This document shows, piece after piece, positions 15,309 to 23,771 of a stretch of 48,351 bases of DNA. Source of the stretch: a bacterium. GTDB taxonomy: Bacteria > Verrucomicrobiota > Verrucomicrobiia > Limisphaerales > J093. The stretch covers positions 1-48,351 of the forward strand of contig JAKANS010000018.1 of NCBI GenBank assembly GCA_021823625.1, in the 5' to 3' direction. The notes under the pieces were generated by a model. That model ran no database searches. It was not told the DNA's origin and saw only the letters and a program-made list of their open reading frames with translations. Within the stretch, counting starts at the first letter, position 1. Each line of letters begins with the position of its first letter. The position numbers and the translations under genes are program-made.

Positions 15309-16691
15309 ATGTTTCTCTTTGCCGCCCTCCGAATCGCCACCCGCGCCCTGCGCCGGAATCCGCTGCGCACTTTGCTTACGATGCTGGGCATCATCATCGG
15401 CGTCGGGGCGGTGATCGCAATGGTCAGCATCGGCAACGGCGCCAAGGCCCAGGTCGAAGCGCAAATCGCCAATCTCGGCCAGAACGTCATCATTGTGCTG
15501 GCCGGCAACATGACGCGGGGCGGTTTCCGGATGGGCTTCGGCAGCGCGTCGTCATTGACCCACGAAGACCTGGTCGCCATGCAACGGGAACTGACGGAGA
15601 TCAATGCCGTCAGCCCCGAGCTCCGGTCGTTCGCCCAAATCGCCGCCGCGAACCAGAACGAGAACGTGCAGGTCATGGGCGTGGGCGCGGGCTACCTCGA
15701 CATCCGCTCCTGGCCGACCGCCAGCGGGAATGACTTTACCGAGGCGGATGTGCGCAACGCCAACAAGGTCGCCCTCATTGGCCAGACGACCGCCACCACG
15801 CTGTTTGGCGACGAGGACCCGGTCGGCGAGACCCTCCGCATCGAGAACGTCCCCTTCACCATTGTCGGTCTGCTCTCCTCCAAGGGCATGAACATGATGG
15901 GCAGCGACCAGGACGACATTGTCCTCGTGCCTTACACCAGCGCTCAGAAACGGTTGATGGGCTCGGCCACGACGTTTCGTTCGCTGTTGGTCCAGGCCTC
16001 GGCGCCCACGCTCCTGGGGGACGTGCAAAGCCAGATCACCGACCTGCTCCGTCAACGTCATAAAATCGGGCCGGGCCGCGAGGATGATTTCATCGTGCGC
16101 ACCCAGCAGGAAATCGCCGAGATGGCCACCTCGACCTCGAAGGTGATGACGGCCCTGCTGGGCTCGATCGCCGCCGTCTCGCTGCTCGTGGGGGGCATCG
16201 GCATCATGAACATCGTGCTGGTGAGCGTCACCGAGCGCATGCGCGAGATCGGTGTCCGCCTCGCCGTTGTTCGGGCACTACACGACCGTCTTCGAGGGCA
16301 TGAACAAACTCATCTCCACGTCGCCCCACCGATCACCACCGTTTTCCTGCTCGGCGTGTTTTGGAAACGCGCTTCCGGCAAATCGGCATTCATCACGTTG
16401 ATCGGCGGCATGCTGCTCGGCGCGGTGGTGTGCTTCCTCGACTGGAACAACATTTACCGGGGCGACTTCATGTTGATCGCGTTCCTTCTGCTGGTCGCGT
16501 GCATGATCATCATGGTCGTGACCACGTTCCTCTTTCCGGAAACGCTTAAAGCCGAAGCCAGGCCGCTGGTCTGGGAAGACTGGCGCGAACCGCTGCACGG
16601 CGACGCGGGCGGGCGCGGGCTGGGAAATTACCGCGTGTTCGCGGCCGTGGTGCTGGCCGTGTTTATAGGGCTTTACCCGATTTTCCGTTGA
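15309..16691 (+). CDS. Chimeric ORF: MacB-like permease fused to symporter tail
   Basis: Residues 1-320 are a MacB/FtsX-type ABC permease: an N-terminal transmembrane helix (ALRRNPLRTLLTMLGIIIGV), a large periplasmic MacB core, and the second helix with SLLVGGIGIMNIVLVSVTER then MREIGVRLAV. There the permease should continue with two more helices, about 70 residues. At about 16263-16272 the sequence instead becomes the C-terminal part of a sodium:solute symporter (APPITTVFLLGVFWKRASGK, a helix around GGMLLGAVVCFLDW, a stop after GLYPIFR). The first bases of the symporter part are read in the wrong frame until a one-base slip near 16315 restores it. Neither transporter is complete. Start ATG is 6 bases after the ATPase stop. 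Confidence 0.72.
   Translation: MFLFAALRIATRALRRNPLRTLLTMLGIIIGVGAVIAMVSIGNGAKAQVEAQIANLGQNVIIVLAGNMTRGGFRMGFGSASSLTHEDLVAMQRELTEINAVSPELRSFAQIAAANQNENVQVMGVGAGYLDIRSWPTASGNDFTEADVRNANKVALIGQTTATTLFGDEDPVGETLRIENVPFTIVGLLSSKGMNMMGSDQDDIVLVPYTSAQKRLMGSATTFRSLLVQASAPTLLGDVQSQITDLLRQRHKIGPGREDDFIVRTQQEIAEMATSTSKVMTALLGSIAAVSLLVGGIGIMNIVLVSVTERMREIGVRLAVVRALHDRLRGHEQTHLHVAPPITTVFLLGVFWKRASGKSAFITLIGGMLLGAVVCFLDWNNIYRGDFMLIAFLLLVACMIIMVVTTFLFPETLKAEARPLVWEDWREPLHGDAGGRGLGNYRVFAAVVLAVFIGLYPIFR
16263..16691 (+). pseudogene. Sodium:solute symporter (SSS family), C-terminal remnant
   Basis: In the frame beginning TTCGGGCACTAC near 16267 the codons read FGHYTTVFEGMNKLIS, the typical segment before the last conserved SSS helices. 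A base is missing at about 16315 (TCC-AC where TCC-TAC would be expected), after which VAPPITTVFLLGVFWKRASG continues in the frame of the upstream permease. Three more hydrophobic helices follow, then the stop. The N-terminal roughly two thirds of the symporter are gone. A GH35 beta-galactosidase remnant lies just downstream, so the original locus was probably a sugar uptake and hydrolysis operon. Confidence 0.65.
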
Positions 16692-16771
16692 ATGAAAACC
16701 AGAAGCATTGCATGCAACTTATTATTAAGAAATGCTGCCCTGTCGCTGGGTTGTGCTCCGAAACTTGATTC

Positions 16772-17038
16772 ATGAAAAACCGATTCATCCTTGCGCTGGC
16801 CTGCCTCCTGGCTTTCGGTGCTGCTTCAATTGCTTCAGCCAAGCCACCACCGCATACGTTTGTGCTTGGAACGAATGACTTCTAGCTCGACGGCAAGCGC
16901 TTTTCAGATGCGCTCCGGCGAGATCCATCCCAACCGGATTCCGCGTGAATACTGGCGACACCGCATCCGTATGGCCAAAGCCATGGGTTTGAACACCCTT
17001 GTCGCGTACGTTTTCTGGAGCTATCACGAAGTGGGAGA
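16772..17038 (+). pseudogene. GH35 beta-galactosidase, broken N-terminal remnant
   Basis: ATG 16772 starts a good signal peptide (MKNRFILALACLLAFGAAS) followed by PPHTFVLGTNDF and a TAG stop at 16883-16885. Beyond it the reading continues LDGKRF, then shifts frame by one base near 16900 into FQMRSGEIHPNRIPREYW and HRIRMAKAMGLNTLVAYVFW, ending SYHEVGEG. These are the opening motifs of GH35 beta-galactosidases (the RSGE, HP.RIPR.YW and VFW.YHE signature). The gene ends abruptly at about 17038, where it meets the 3' side of the oppositely oriented GH127 gene. It therefore has at least three defects: a stop, a frameshift and a truncation that removes the catalytic residues. Confidence 0.8.
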
Positions 17039-19079
17039 GGGGCGGTTGTTCGCCGCGGCTCTTCGGCTCCGCGCCGTCGTTGATGCCGGACGGCTGCGAA
17101 TTGCTGTTCGCGAACGAGACGGTGATCTTGGCCTGGGCTTCGAGTCCGCCGACGCGCGGCGCGGGCGGGTTGAGCGGCAGCCAGACTTTCATGGGACCGG
17201 CCTGGCGGTTGTCCCAGGCGTAGTAAGGGATCGCCTTGAAGGTGGCCCGGCGCGGGGCCGCGATGCCTTGGTACAGGCGATGGTTCCAATCCAGATCTCG
17301 CGCGACGTACGCTGGTCCGCTGAGGGTTACCACGCCGCCGAGCAGCGCCGGCTCGCGTTGTGCTTTGAGTTCCGCCGCCGTTGGGAAGTAAAGCGCATCG
17401 AGCGGTTCGGCGTTGTCCACTTGTTCAAGGCAATAAACGAGCGGCCCGCGTTGGAGGGCCAGCAAGCCCCGGTCGGCCGTGACGTTCGGGTGGGCGGCCA
17501 CGGCTTCGACCGGCATGGCGAGGTCGAACTTCACCGTGTCGCCGGTCTGCCATTCGCGCGAAAGGACGACGTAGCCGCGTTCCACTTTCGGATCGGCCAG
17601 AGTTTCGCCGTTTACGCTGACTTGCACACCGCGAGTCCAGCCGGGAACGCGGAGGTGAAGTGCGAACCGCGTTGGGTTCTTTAGCTCCGGCTTGAGCGTG
17701 ACGCCGCCGTCCCACGGATAATCGGTCGTGACGTTCAATTTCACGTCCTGCCCGGCCACCTTCGCCTTCGCGGCACCTTGGATGAAAAGGTTCACGTACA
17801 GCGCGCCGGCCGAGGTGGCGTAGGCGTAGCCGCCCAGTGAAGCCAGGGTGCGGGCGACGTTCGGCGGGCAGCAGGCGCAGCCGAACCACTCCGAACGGTG
17901 GTGGTTGCCGCGGCTTTCCAGCGGGTTCACATAGAAGAACCGCGTGCCGTCCTGGGAAACGCCGGCGAGCACGCCGTTGTACAGCGCGCGCTCGACGATG
18001 TCGGCGTACTTGGCGTCACCGTAAAGCAATGCGAGGCGGTGGTTCCACTGGGCGAATGCGACCGTGGCGCAAGTTTCCTGGTAGGCGGTGAGGTTCGGCA
18101 GGTCGTAATCCTCGGTGAAACCTTCGTTGTGGGCGCTGGGACCGATGCCGCCCGTGAGGTACATGTTGCGCTCGGCGGTGTTGCGCCAGACGCGGTTGAT
18201 CATCTTGAGCAGCTTCGCGTCGCCGGTCTCCCGCGCGACATCAGTGGTGCCGGACTGAAGGTAGCAGGCGCGCACCGCGTGGCCTTTGATGTTCTGGTGG
18301 TCGCAGATCGGCACATCGTCCTGCCAGTAGCTGCCGTCATAGCGGTCCAGCGGAGTGTGGTGCTCGGTGGCGAAGAATTTTGAGCCGCGACTCTCGACGA
18401 AGAACCGCGCCAGCTCGAAGTAGCGGCGCTCGCCGGTCGCGCGCCACAGCTTCACCAGCGCCAGTTCGATCTCCGGGTGACCGGGATAGCCCATGCGTTT
18501 CGGTGCCGGGCCGAACACGGAGTCGATGTAATCGGCGTACTTGCGCGCGATGTTCAAGAACGTGGTCTTCCCGGTGGCCTGGAAGTGCGCGACCGCTGCC
18601 TCGAACATGTGCCCTGCGCAATACAACTCGTGGTTGTCGCGAAGATTCACCCAGCGTTTGCCCGGCTCCTTTACGGTGTAGTAGCTGTCGAGGTATCCGT
18701 CGGGCTGCTGCGCCGCAGCGAGGATGGCGATGATGTCATCGAGCCTTTTGTTGAGCGCCGGGTCAGGATGCGTGGCCAGCGAGTACGCCGCCGCCTCGAG
18801 CGCCTTGTACACGTCCGAGTCCATGAACACCGGGCCTTCGTAGCCTTCGGTGGCGCGTTGCCCGGCGAGCCGGAGGTTCTGGAGGTTCTTCGCTTTTTCG
18901 AGGTTCTCGAGATTCACCGGGATCGAGGCAATGCGGTTCGTCTCGCGGCGCGGCGCCCAGAACGCGTCGTTGATCTCGACCTGCGTGAACGGGACGGCGG
19001 CGAGCTTTGCTTGTGGGGCGGGACCGGCCGCAGCAAGTAGAACCGGCGCGGCGGCGGCAAAGGCAAGTAAGGCTTTCAT
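16785..19079 (-). CDS. Secreted GH127 beta-L-arabinofuranosidase, 3' end lost and read through
   Basis: This DUF1680/GH127 enzyme has a signal peptide (first 20 residues) and the (alpha/alpha)6 barrel. The zinc/catalytic cysteine region is present: GCACCPPN with the CC pair near residues 403-404, and YQETCATVA upstream with the Glu and Cys that bind zinc in HypBA1-type enzymes. Such proteins release L-arabinose from arabinofuranosides. The start ATG (19077-19079) marks the signal peptide. The normal C-terminus, which after NSNSQPSGINDGAEPKS would go on with a discoidin-like domain, stops near 17040. The frame then runs through the antisense of the GH35 remnant to 16785, giving about 85 meaningless residues. 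The catalytic domain is complete, so activity may survive. It lies 52 bases downstream of AraD in the same direction. Confidence 0.82.
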   Translation of the reverse strand: MKALLAFAAAAPVLLAAAGPAPQAKLAAVPFTQVEINDAFWAPRRETNRIASIPVNLENLEKAKNLQNLRLAGQRATEGYEGPVFMDSDVYKALEAAAYSLATHPDPALNKRLDDIIAILAAAQQPDGYLDSYYTVKEPGKRWVNLRDNHELYCAGHMFEAAVAHFQATGKTTFLNIARKYADYIDSVFGPAPKRMGYPGHPEIELALVKLWRATGERRYFELARFFVESRGSKFFATEHHTPLDRYDGSYWQDDVPICDHQNIKGHAVRACYLQSGTTDVARETGDAKLLKMINRVWRNTAERNMYLTGGIGPSAHNEGFTEDYDLPNLTAYQETCATVAFAQWNHRLALLYGDAKYADIVERALYNGVLAGVSQDGTRFFYVNPLESRGNHHRSEWFGCACCPPNVARTLASLGGYAYATSAGALYVNLFIQGAAKAKVAGQDVKLNVTTDYPWDGGVTLKPELKNPTRFALHLRVPGWTRGVQVSVNGETLADPKVERGYVVLSREWQTGDTVKFDLAMPVEAVAAHPNVTADRGLLALQRGPLVYCLEQVDNAEPLDALYFPTAAELKAQREPALLGGVVTLSGPAYVARDLDWNHRLYQGIAAPRRATFKAIPYYAWDNRQAGPMKVWLPLNPPAPRVGGLEAQAKITVSFANSNSQPSGINDGAEPKSRGEQPPLSHFVIAPENVRDKGVQTHGFGHTDAVSPVFTRNPVGMDLAGAHLKSACRRARSHSFQAQTYAVVAWLKQLKQHRKPGGRPAQG

Positions 19080-19131
19080 CTGCGCGCATTCTGCGTCTTG
19101 GCCGCCAGCAGGCAAGCGCGCCCAAAGCCGA

Positions 19132-19824
19132 TCACCGCTGACCGTAGTAGGCGCCGGGGCCGTGCTTGCGGGAGAAATGTTTGTTGAGCAGCACGGCGGG
19201 CATGGCCTTCGCTGCCCCGTTAATGCTGAACGTTTCGCTGGCGAGGCGAGCGATGAACTCCAGCGCCACCGCGTTTTTCACAGCCTCCTTGACGCTGCGC
19301 CCCCAGGCGAACGGGCCGTGGCTGGCCACCAGGACGCCGGGCAAAGTAAGCGGGTCGATGTTCCGAAACCGCTCCACGATCACGTCGCCGGTATTCGCTT
19401 CATACTCGCCTTTGATCTCGGCTGGCTTCATCACGCGGGTGCAAGGCACGGGGCCGCCGAAGAAATCCGCGTGCGTGGTGCCCAATGGCGGGATCTCGCG
19501 TCGGGCCTGCGCCCAGGCCGTTGCGTGCGCGCTGTGGGTGTGAACGATGCCGCCCACGTCCTTGAACGCGCGGTAAAGCACGAGGTGGGTGGGCGTGTCC
19601 GAGCTGGGGTTCAGTTGGCCCTCGACCACCTCGCCGGTTTCCAACGAGAGCACGACCATCTGCTCCGGCTTCATGCCATCGTAACCGACGCCGGAAGGTT
19701 TGATCACCATGCAGCCGCTGGCGCGGTCCACCCCGCTGACGTTGCCGAAAGTTTGGATGACCAGGCCTTCGCGGACGAGTTGGAGGTTGGCTTCGCAGAC
19801 TTCCCGTTTAAGCGCTTCGAGCAT
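19132..19824 (-). CDS. araD: L-ribulose-5-phosphate 4-epimerase
   Basis: This 230-residue class II aldolase/AraD protein has GNVSGVDRASG, KPSGVGYDGM, the SSDTPTHLVLYRAF segment, the zinc-binding HTHSAH and FAWGRSVKEAV. It interconverts L-ribulose 5-phosphate and D-xylulose 5-phosphate, the last step bringing L-arabinose into the pentose phosphate pathway. Length and order of motifs match E. coli AraD. It is the upstream gene of a pair with the GH127 arabinofuranosidase, 52 bases apart, giving a compact release-and-catabolise unit. No araA or araB is visible in the window, so the isomerase and kinase must lie elsewhere. Confidence 0.88.
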   Translation of the reverse strand: MLEALKREVCEANLQLVREGLVIQTFGNVSGVDRASGCMVIKPSGVGYDGMKPEQMVVLSLETGEVVEGQLNPSSDTPTHLVLYRAFKDVGGIVHTHSAHATAWAQARREIPPLGTTHADFFGGPVPCTRVMKPAEIKGEYEANTGDVIVERFRNIDPLTLPGVLVASHGPFAWGRSVKEAVKNAVALEFIARLASETFSINGAAKAMPAVLLNKHFSRKHGPGAYYGQR

Positions 19825-19996
19825 AGGCGGGAGGATGTGGCAGAACGCGTCGCAGGCAAGCGATTAAGCACCCCGCGGCCGGTGCCAATCGAACAACCAC
19901 GCGGCGCATTTTGCTTGGCCCGTCGCGCACGATTCCGAATAGTCGGGCCACAACGCGCGCAAGCGGTCCACGCAGACTGGCCGGCGCGCCCAGTTT

Positions 19997-20740
19997 GTGA
20001 GCAGCTTATTCTACAATCTCGGTCGCGGCCTGGGCCGGGCGACCATGCCTGCGGTCCAAAAGGTCCGCTGGGGCTGGAATAGCCTCCTCGGTTCCGAGGA
20101 CGACCGGATTCGCGCCGAGAAGGGCTTCGGCCGCACGCTGGCGATGGAGTTTCGGGCCAAGGCTGAGGGACACGCCGATCCCGCGGATGCCGCACTGGTC
20201 AGTGGTCTCTGCCAGCAACTGGCCGCGCGCGTGAAGAACAAGCTCCTGTCTTTCAGCGCGGAGGTCGTGCGGTTGCCTGAACCGACGGCGCTGGCACTGC
20301 CCGGCGGTTTCATCTTCGTGAGCCTGCCTTTGCTCGATTTGTGCCAACGGTACACCGACGAACTCGCGTTTGTCCTGGGCCATGAAATGGCGCACGTCAT
20401 CCGCGGCCACGCCGCGGACCGCATGTTGCACGACTCGGCACTGAACCTCGCGGCGCGGGTGGCCGGACGCGCCGGTCCGCTTGGCACCTGGCTGCGCGGC
20501 ACCGGACTGCAAATGCTTGCGAGCGCTTACTCGCAAGACTGCGAATTCGAGGCGGACGAACTCGGCTCGCGGCTAGCCGACGCGGCCGGGTACCCCCCGC
20601 TGGCCAGTGTTCGACTTTTCCAACGGCTCGAGGCGTTGCATCAGAATCAGACGCCGCTGGGTCAGTACTTCAGTTCCCATCCCACCCCGGCCGAGCGCAT
20701 CGCCCAGATGGGCCGGCTTTGGCGCCCGCGCAGTGCGTAG
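19997..20740 (+). CDS. M48-family zinc metalloprotease
   Basis: The 247-residue protein starts at GTG 19997. The HExxH zinc site is HEMAH (His129, Glu130, His133), and the third ligand is probably Glu183 in CEFEADELG, the ExEAD signature of the M48 (Ste24/HtpX/BepA) family. The PGGFIFVS strand before the active site is also typical. There is no signal peptide. A weakly hydrophobic stretch (LNLAARVAGRAGPLGTWL) could touch the membrane. M48 enzymes cut misfolded membrane or outer-membrane proteins or act in envelope quality control. It is monocistronic, followed 92 bases later by the ggt gene. Confidence 0.82.
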   Translation: MSSLFYNLGRGLGRATMPAVQKVRWGWNSLLGSEDDRIRAEKGFGRTLAMEFRAKAEGHADPADAALVSGLCQQLAARVKNKLLSFSAEVVRLPEPTALALPGGFIFVSLPLLDLCQRYTDELAFVLGHEMAHVIRGHAADRMLHDSALNLAARVAGRAGPLGTWLRGTGLQMLASAYSQDCEFEADELGSRLADAAGYPPLASVRLFQRLEALHQNQTPLGQYFSSHPTPAERIAQMGRLWRPRSA

Positions 20741-20832
20741 CTCTGCCGTTGAATCGGTGGCTTGGGCTTCGACCGGTTTTGCGTCTTACGAACTGGCGGT
20801 GGCACGCAGGCATACGCTAGACTGCCGTCACC

Positions 20833-22518
20833 ATGAACACCCACCCGTCCTTTCGATTCACCCTGGGATTGCTTTCGCTCGTTTGCCTCGCCGGTTTGGG
20901 CCACACAGCGGAACGCGTCCAAGGCCGGTCGATGGTGATCTCGACGCACGGCATCGTGGCGAGCGAACACCCGCTGGCCTCGCAGGCCGGCGCCCAGGTC
21001 TTGGCCGAGGGCGGCAACGCGGTCGATGCCGCCATCGCCGCCAACGCGGTCATGGGCGTGGTGGCCCCGATGACCAGCGGCCTGGGCGGCGACTTGTTCG
21101 CGATCATCTATGAGGCGAAGACCGGGAGGCTGCACGGGTTGAATTCGAGTGGCTGGGCGCCGTCGGGTTTGACCATCGAATTCCTGCGCGGGCAGGGCTT
21201 CACCAACATGCCGCAGCGCGGGATTTACTCGGTCACGATTCCGGGCGCGGTCGCGGGCTGGGACGCGCTGCAGGCGAAATTCGGCCGCATGCCATTGGCG
21301 CGCCTGCTGGCACCCGCGATCCGGATCGCCACCGAAGGTTATCCGGTGACCGAGATTGTCGCCGGTTATTGGAAGGCCAGCGAAAAGTTCATGAGCGCTG
21401 ATCCCGCCGCGGCGAGGATGTTTCTGCCGGATGGCCGGGCACCGCAAATGGGCGAGATTTTCCGCAACCGCGATCTGGCTTGGGCGCTGCGCCAGGTGGC
21501 CCGCGACGGTCGCAAGGCCTACTACGAAGGCGCCATCGCCAAGCTGCTCCTCGCCAATTCGCGCCAGCACGGCGGCACCTGGACCGCGACCGATCTCCGC
21601 GACTTCCGCCCACAATGGGTCCAGCCAATTTCGACGATCTACCACGACTGGACCGTTTATGAGATTCCGCCGCCAGGGCAGGGGATTGCCGCCCTGGCGA
21701 TGTTGAACCTGATGGAACAGTTCCCGCTCGCCACCTGGGGCCGCGATTCGGTGGCGACCTGGCACACGCTGATCGAGGCCAAGAAGCTGGCTTACGCGGA
21801 CCTGCTCCGCTACGTCGCGGACCCGCGGTTCGCCAAGGTGCCCGTGACTGGGATGTTGTCGAAGGCGTATGCCCGCGAGCGCGCCCGGCTCATCGATCCA
21901 AACCGGGCCGCCAGCGTGGTGCCTCCCGGCCGGCCACCGGAAGGCGGCACGGACACGACGTACCTTTGCGCGGTCGATGCCGAGGGCAACATGGTCTCGT
22001 TGATCCAAAGCAACTACGGCGGCTTCGGCTCCGGTTTGGTGGCCGACGGCACCGGCTTCGGGCTGCAAAACCGCGGTGGCCTGTTCAGTCTGGAACCGAC
22101 GCATCCAAATGCGTTGGCGCCGCGCAAACGACCGCTGCACACGATCATTCCCGGCTTCATGACCAAGGGCGACGTGCGGATTGCCTTCGGCATCATGGGC
22201 GGTTGGAACCAGGCGCAGGCGCACGCCCAGTTCGTGGCGAACCTGGTGGATTTCGGAATGAACCTCCAGTCCGCGCTCGAAGCCCCGCGGTTCACCAAGC
22301 TGACCTTTGAAGGCGCCGATGTGGAAATCGAGTCGCGCGTGCCGGCGAGCGTGCGCGTCGGCCTGGCCGCGAAGGGCCACGATTTGAAAGTGATCGCACC
22401 GTTCGCCCAAGATGTCGGCGGCGGTCAGGCGGTGATGCGCGATTTCGCACGCGGCATCAACTTTGGCGCGTCCGATCCGCGCAAGGACGGCGCGGCGGTG
22501 CCGGAACCGGTGAAGTGA
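20833..22518 (+). CDS. ggt: Gamma-glutamyltranspeptidase-like Ntn hydrolase
   Basis: The 561-residue protein has a signal peptide ending near HTA and the GGT fold: ASEHPLASQAGAQVLAEGGN, AVDAAIAANAVMGVV, MTSGLGGDLF. The autoprocessing site lies in GGTDTTYLCAVDAEG, with the probable catalytic Thr at about residue 375 becoming the N-terminus of the small subunit. SNYGGFGSGLV and GFGLQNRGGLFSL follow as expected. Such enzymes hydrolyse gamma-glutamyl bonds (glutathione and related peptides) or related amides in the periplasm. The motif after the Thr reads YLCAVD instead of the usual HxSVVD, so substrate preference may differ. It may be co-transcribed with the small HEAT-like gene 10 bases downstream. 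Confidence 0.85.
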   Translation: MNTHPSFRFTLGLLSLVCLAGLGHTAERVQGRSMVISTHGIVASEHPLASQAGAQVLAEGGNAVDAAIAANAVMGVVAPMTSGLGGDLFAIIYEAKTGRLHGLNSSGWAPSGLTIEFLRGQGFTNMPQRGIYSVTIPGAVAGWDALQAKFGRMPLARLLAPAIRIATEGYPVTEIVAGYWKASEKFMSADPAAARMFLPDGRAPQMGEIFRNRDLAWALRQVARDGRKAYYEGAIAKLLLANSRQHGGTWTATDLRDFRPQWVQPISTIYHDWTVYEIPPPGQGIAALAMLNLMEQFPLATWGRDSVATWHTLIEAKKLAYADLLRYVADPRFAKVPVTGMLSKAYARERARLIDPNRAASVVPPGRPPEGGTDTTYLCAVDAEGNMVSLIQSNYGGFGSGLVADGTGFGLQNRGGLFSLEPTHPNALAPRKRPLHTIIPGFMTKGDVRIAFGIMGGWNQAQAHAQFVANLVDFGMNLQSALEAPRFTKLTFEGADVEIESRVPASVRVGLAAKGHDLKVIAPFAQDVGGGQAVMRDFARGINFGASDPRKDGAAVPEPVK

Positions 22519-22528
22519 AGCATCTGCT

Positions 22529-23248
22529 ATGAGGAACGCAGGAACCAAGGAATTGGGAGTGCGTTCTCTTGCTGCCTGCCGCATTCACTGGCGAGGCCGG
22601 CGCCAGGGTCGGTGGCTGGCAGTGGGGTTGGCGGGCTTGGTGGCGCTTGGTTTTTGGCTCACTCGCCCGGCTGTGCCACCGCCGGGTGTTTCGTCTGAAA
22701 TGGCGGGGCTGGCGAGGCAACTGCGTGCCCAGCCGTCATTTCTGCGGTCCTCCGCGGCGAAGGCGGTGGAGCGGCTGTCGCCACGATTGGCCGAGCGAGT
22801 TTCGGGGCGGGACACCGCGGAGCGCAGGCGGCTGGAGGCTTATCAAAGTTTGATCGCAATGGGAACGAATCTGGGTCCAGCCGCGGTCATGCTCGTTGGC
22901 GCGTTGGACGATTCGGCCGTCGAAGTCCGGGGTTTCGCGTTTCGCGTGCTGGCCAACGCAGGAGTTCCGGCAATGGAGGTGGCGCGCCTGGCACGCCAAG
23001 GAGCGGAGGATCCGGTGGCCTTGGCGTGGCTTTTCGCCGGGCTGCTCCGCGACGAAAGCGTTCCGGTCCGCGAATTGGCGTGGAGTTGCCTGGAAGCGTT
23101 CACGCCGGAGGCCACCGCCGTGCGCGACACCCTGGCCGGTTTCGCCGAAACGCAGAGCGATCCCGGCTTGCGCGGCCGCGCCCGCCGCTTGCTCGCGGCC
23201 TTGCCCGAGCCGGTGGGCGCCGCACCGGTTCAACCGGGCGTGCTCTGA
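22529..23248 (+). CDS. Membrane-anchored HEAT-repeat-like protein of unknown function
   Basis: The 239-residue protein has an N-terminal basic stretch, a single transmembrane anchor (WLAVGLAGLVALGFWLT) and an all-helical body. Repeated patterns such as ALDDSAVEVRGFAFRVLANA and LRDESVPVRELAWSCLEAF are characteristic of HEAT/PBS-lyase repeats. Such repeats usually mediate protein contacts. It begins 10 bases after the ggt stop, suggesting the same transcript. I do not recognise a specific family. The hydrophobic anchor near the N-terminus suggests the repeats face the periplasm. Confidence 0.6.
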   Translation: MRNAGTKELGVRSLAACRIHWRGRRQGRWLAVGLAGLVALGFWLTRPAVPPPGVSSEMAGLARQLRAQPSFLRSSAAKAVERLSPRLAERVSGRDTAERRRLEAYQSLIAMGTNLGPAAVMLVGALDDSAVEVRGFAFRVLANAGVPAMEVARLARQGAEDPVALAWLFAGLLRDESVPVRELAWSCLEAFTPEATAVRDTLAGFAETQSDPGLRGRARRLLAALPEPVGAAPVQPGVL

Positions 23249-23358
23249 GGTGGGGCGCGGAAGTCCATTCCGCCCCGCCGCTTTGTGAAAAGCAGGAAAC
23301 CGCTGTCGTCGCGGAGAAATACGTTGCCGGCAGTCCGCCCTTCGCCTTAGCTGGGGCC

Positions 23359-23658
23359 ATGTTCTCGCACATCGTCATCTTCTGGACCAAGCCAGGTCTC
23401 GCGCACGCGGCAGACGAATTGCTCGCCGGCATGGAACGTTACCTGAAGCCGATCCCCGGCGTGCTCAGCTTTCACGCCGGCCGGATGGCGCCCAGTCACC
23501 GCGCAGTGGTGGACCAGACCTACCAGGTGGCGCTGAATCTCGTTTTCCCGGACAAGCAAGCACAGGACGCCTACCAGGTGCACCCGCTCCACCTCGAGTT
23601 CGTGGACAAGGTCTTCAAGCCGGTCTGCGAGCGCGTGGTGGTGTACGATTTCGAGTGA
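23359..23658 (+). CDS. Stress-responsive Dabb (dimeric alpha/beta-barrel) protein
   Basis: The 99-residue protein opens MFSHIVIFWTKPG, has a central PGVLSFHAGRM strand and closes with HPLHLEFVDKVFKPVCERVV then YDFE. This is the Dabb (ferredoxin-like) domain pattern: H-[VI]-V-[LFI]-[FW] at the N-terminus and H..F......P...... near the end. Dabb proteins form small dimeric barrels and are linked to stress responses or to enzymatic cyclisations; no catalytic role can be assigned. The start ATG at 23359 is favoured because the domain begins at once. Isolated gene. Confidence 0.75.
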   Translation: MFSHIVIFWTKPGLAHAADELLAGMERYLKPIPGVLSFHAGRMAPSHRAVVDQTYQVALNLVFPDKQAQDAYQVHPLHLEFVDKVFKPVCERVVVYDFE

Positions 23659-23771
23659 GCCGTGGGAACTCGCAAGTGCCGGTCAGACGCCCGGCGACTG
23701 TGCGGTGAAATGGACGGTGTTGGATGATTGACGCCGGACGGCCTCGTGCTTACCTTGCCCCAAGCGAATCC

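Noticed and set aside
20662..22584. Long minus-strand frame opposite ggt
   Set aside because: Antisense shadow; the plus strand has the signal peptide and catalytic motifs of gamma-glutamyltranspeptidase.
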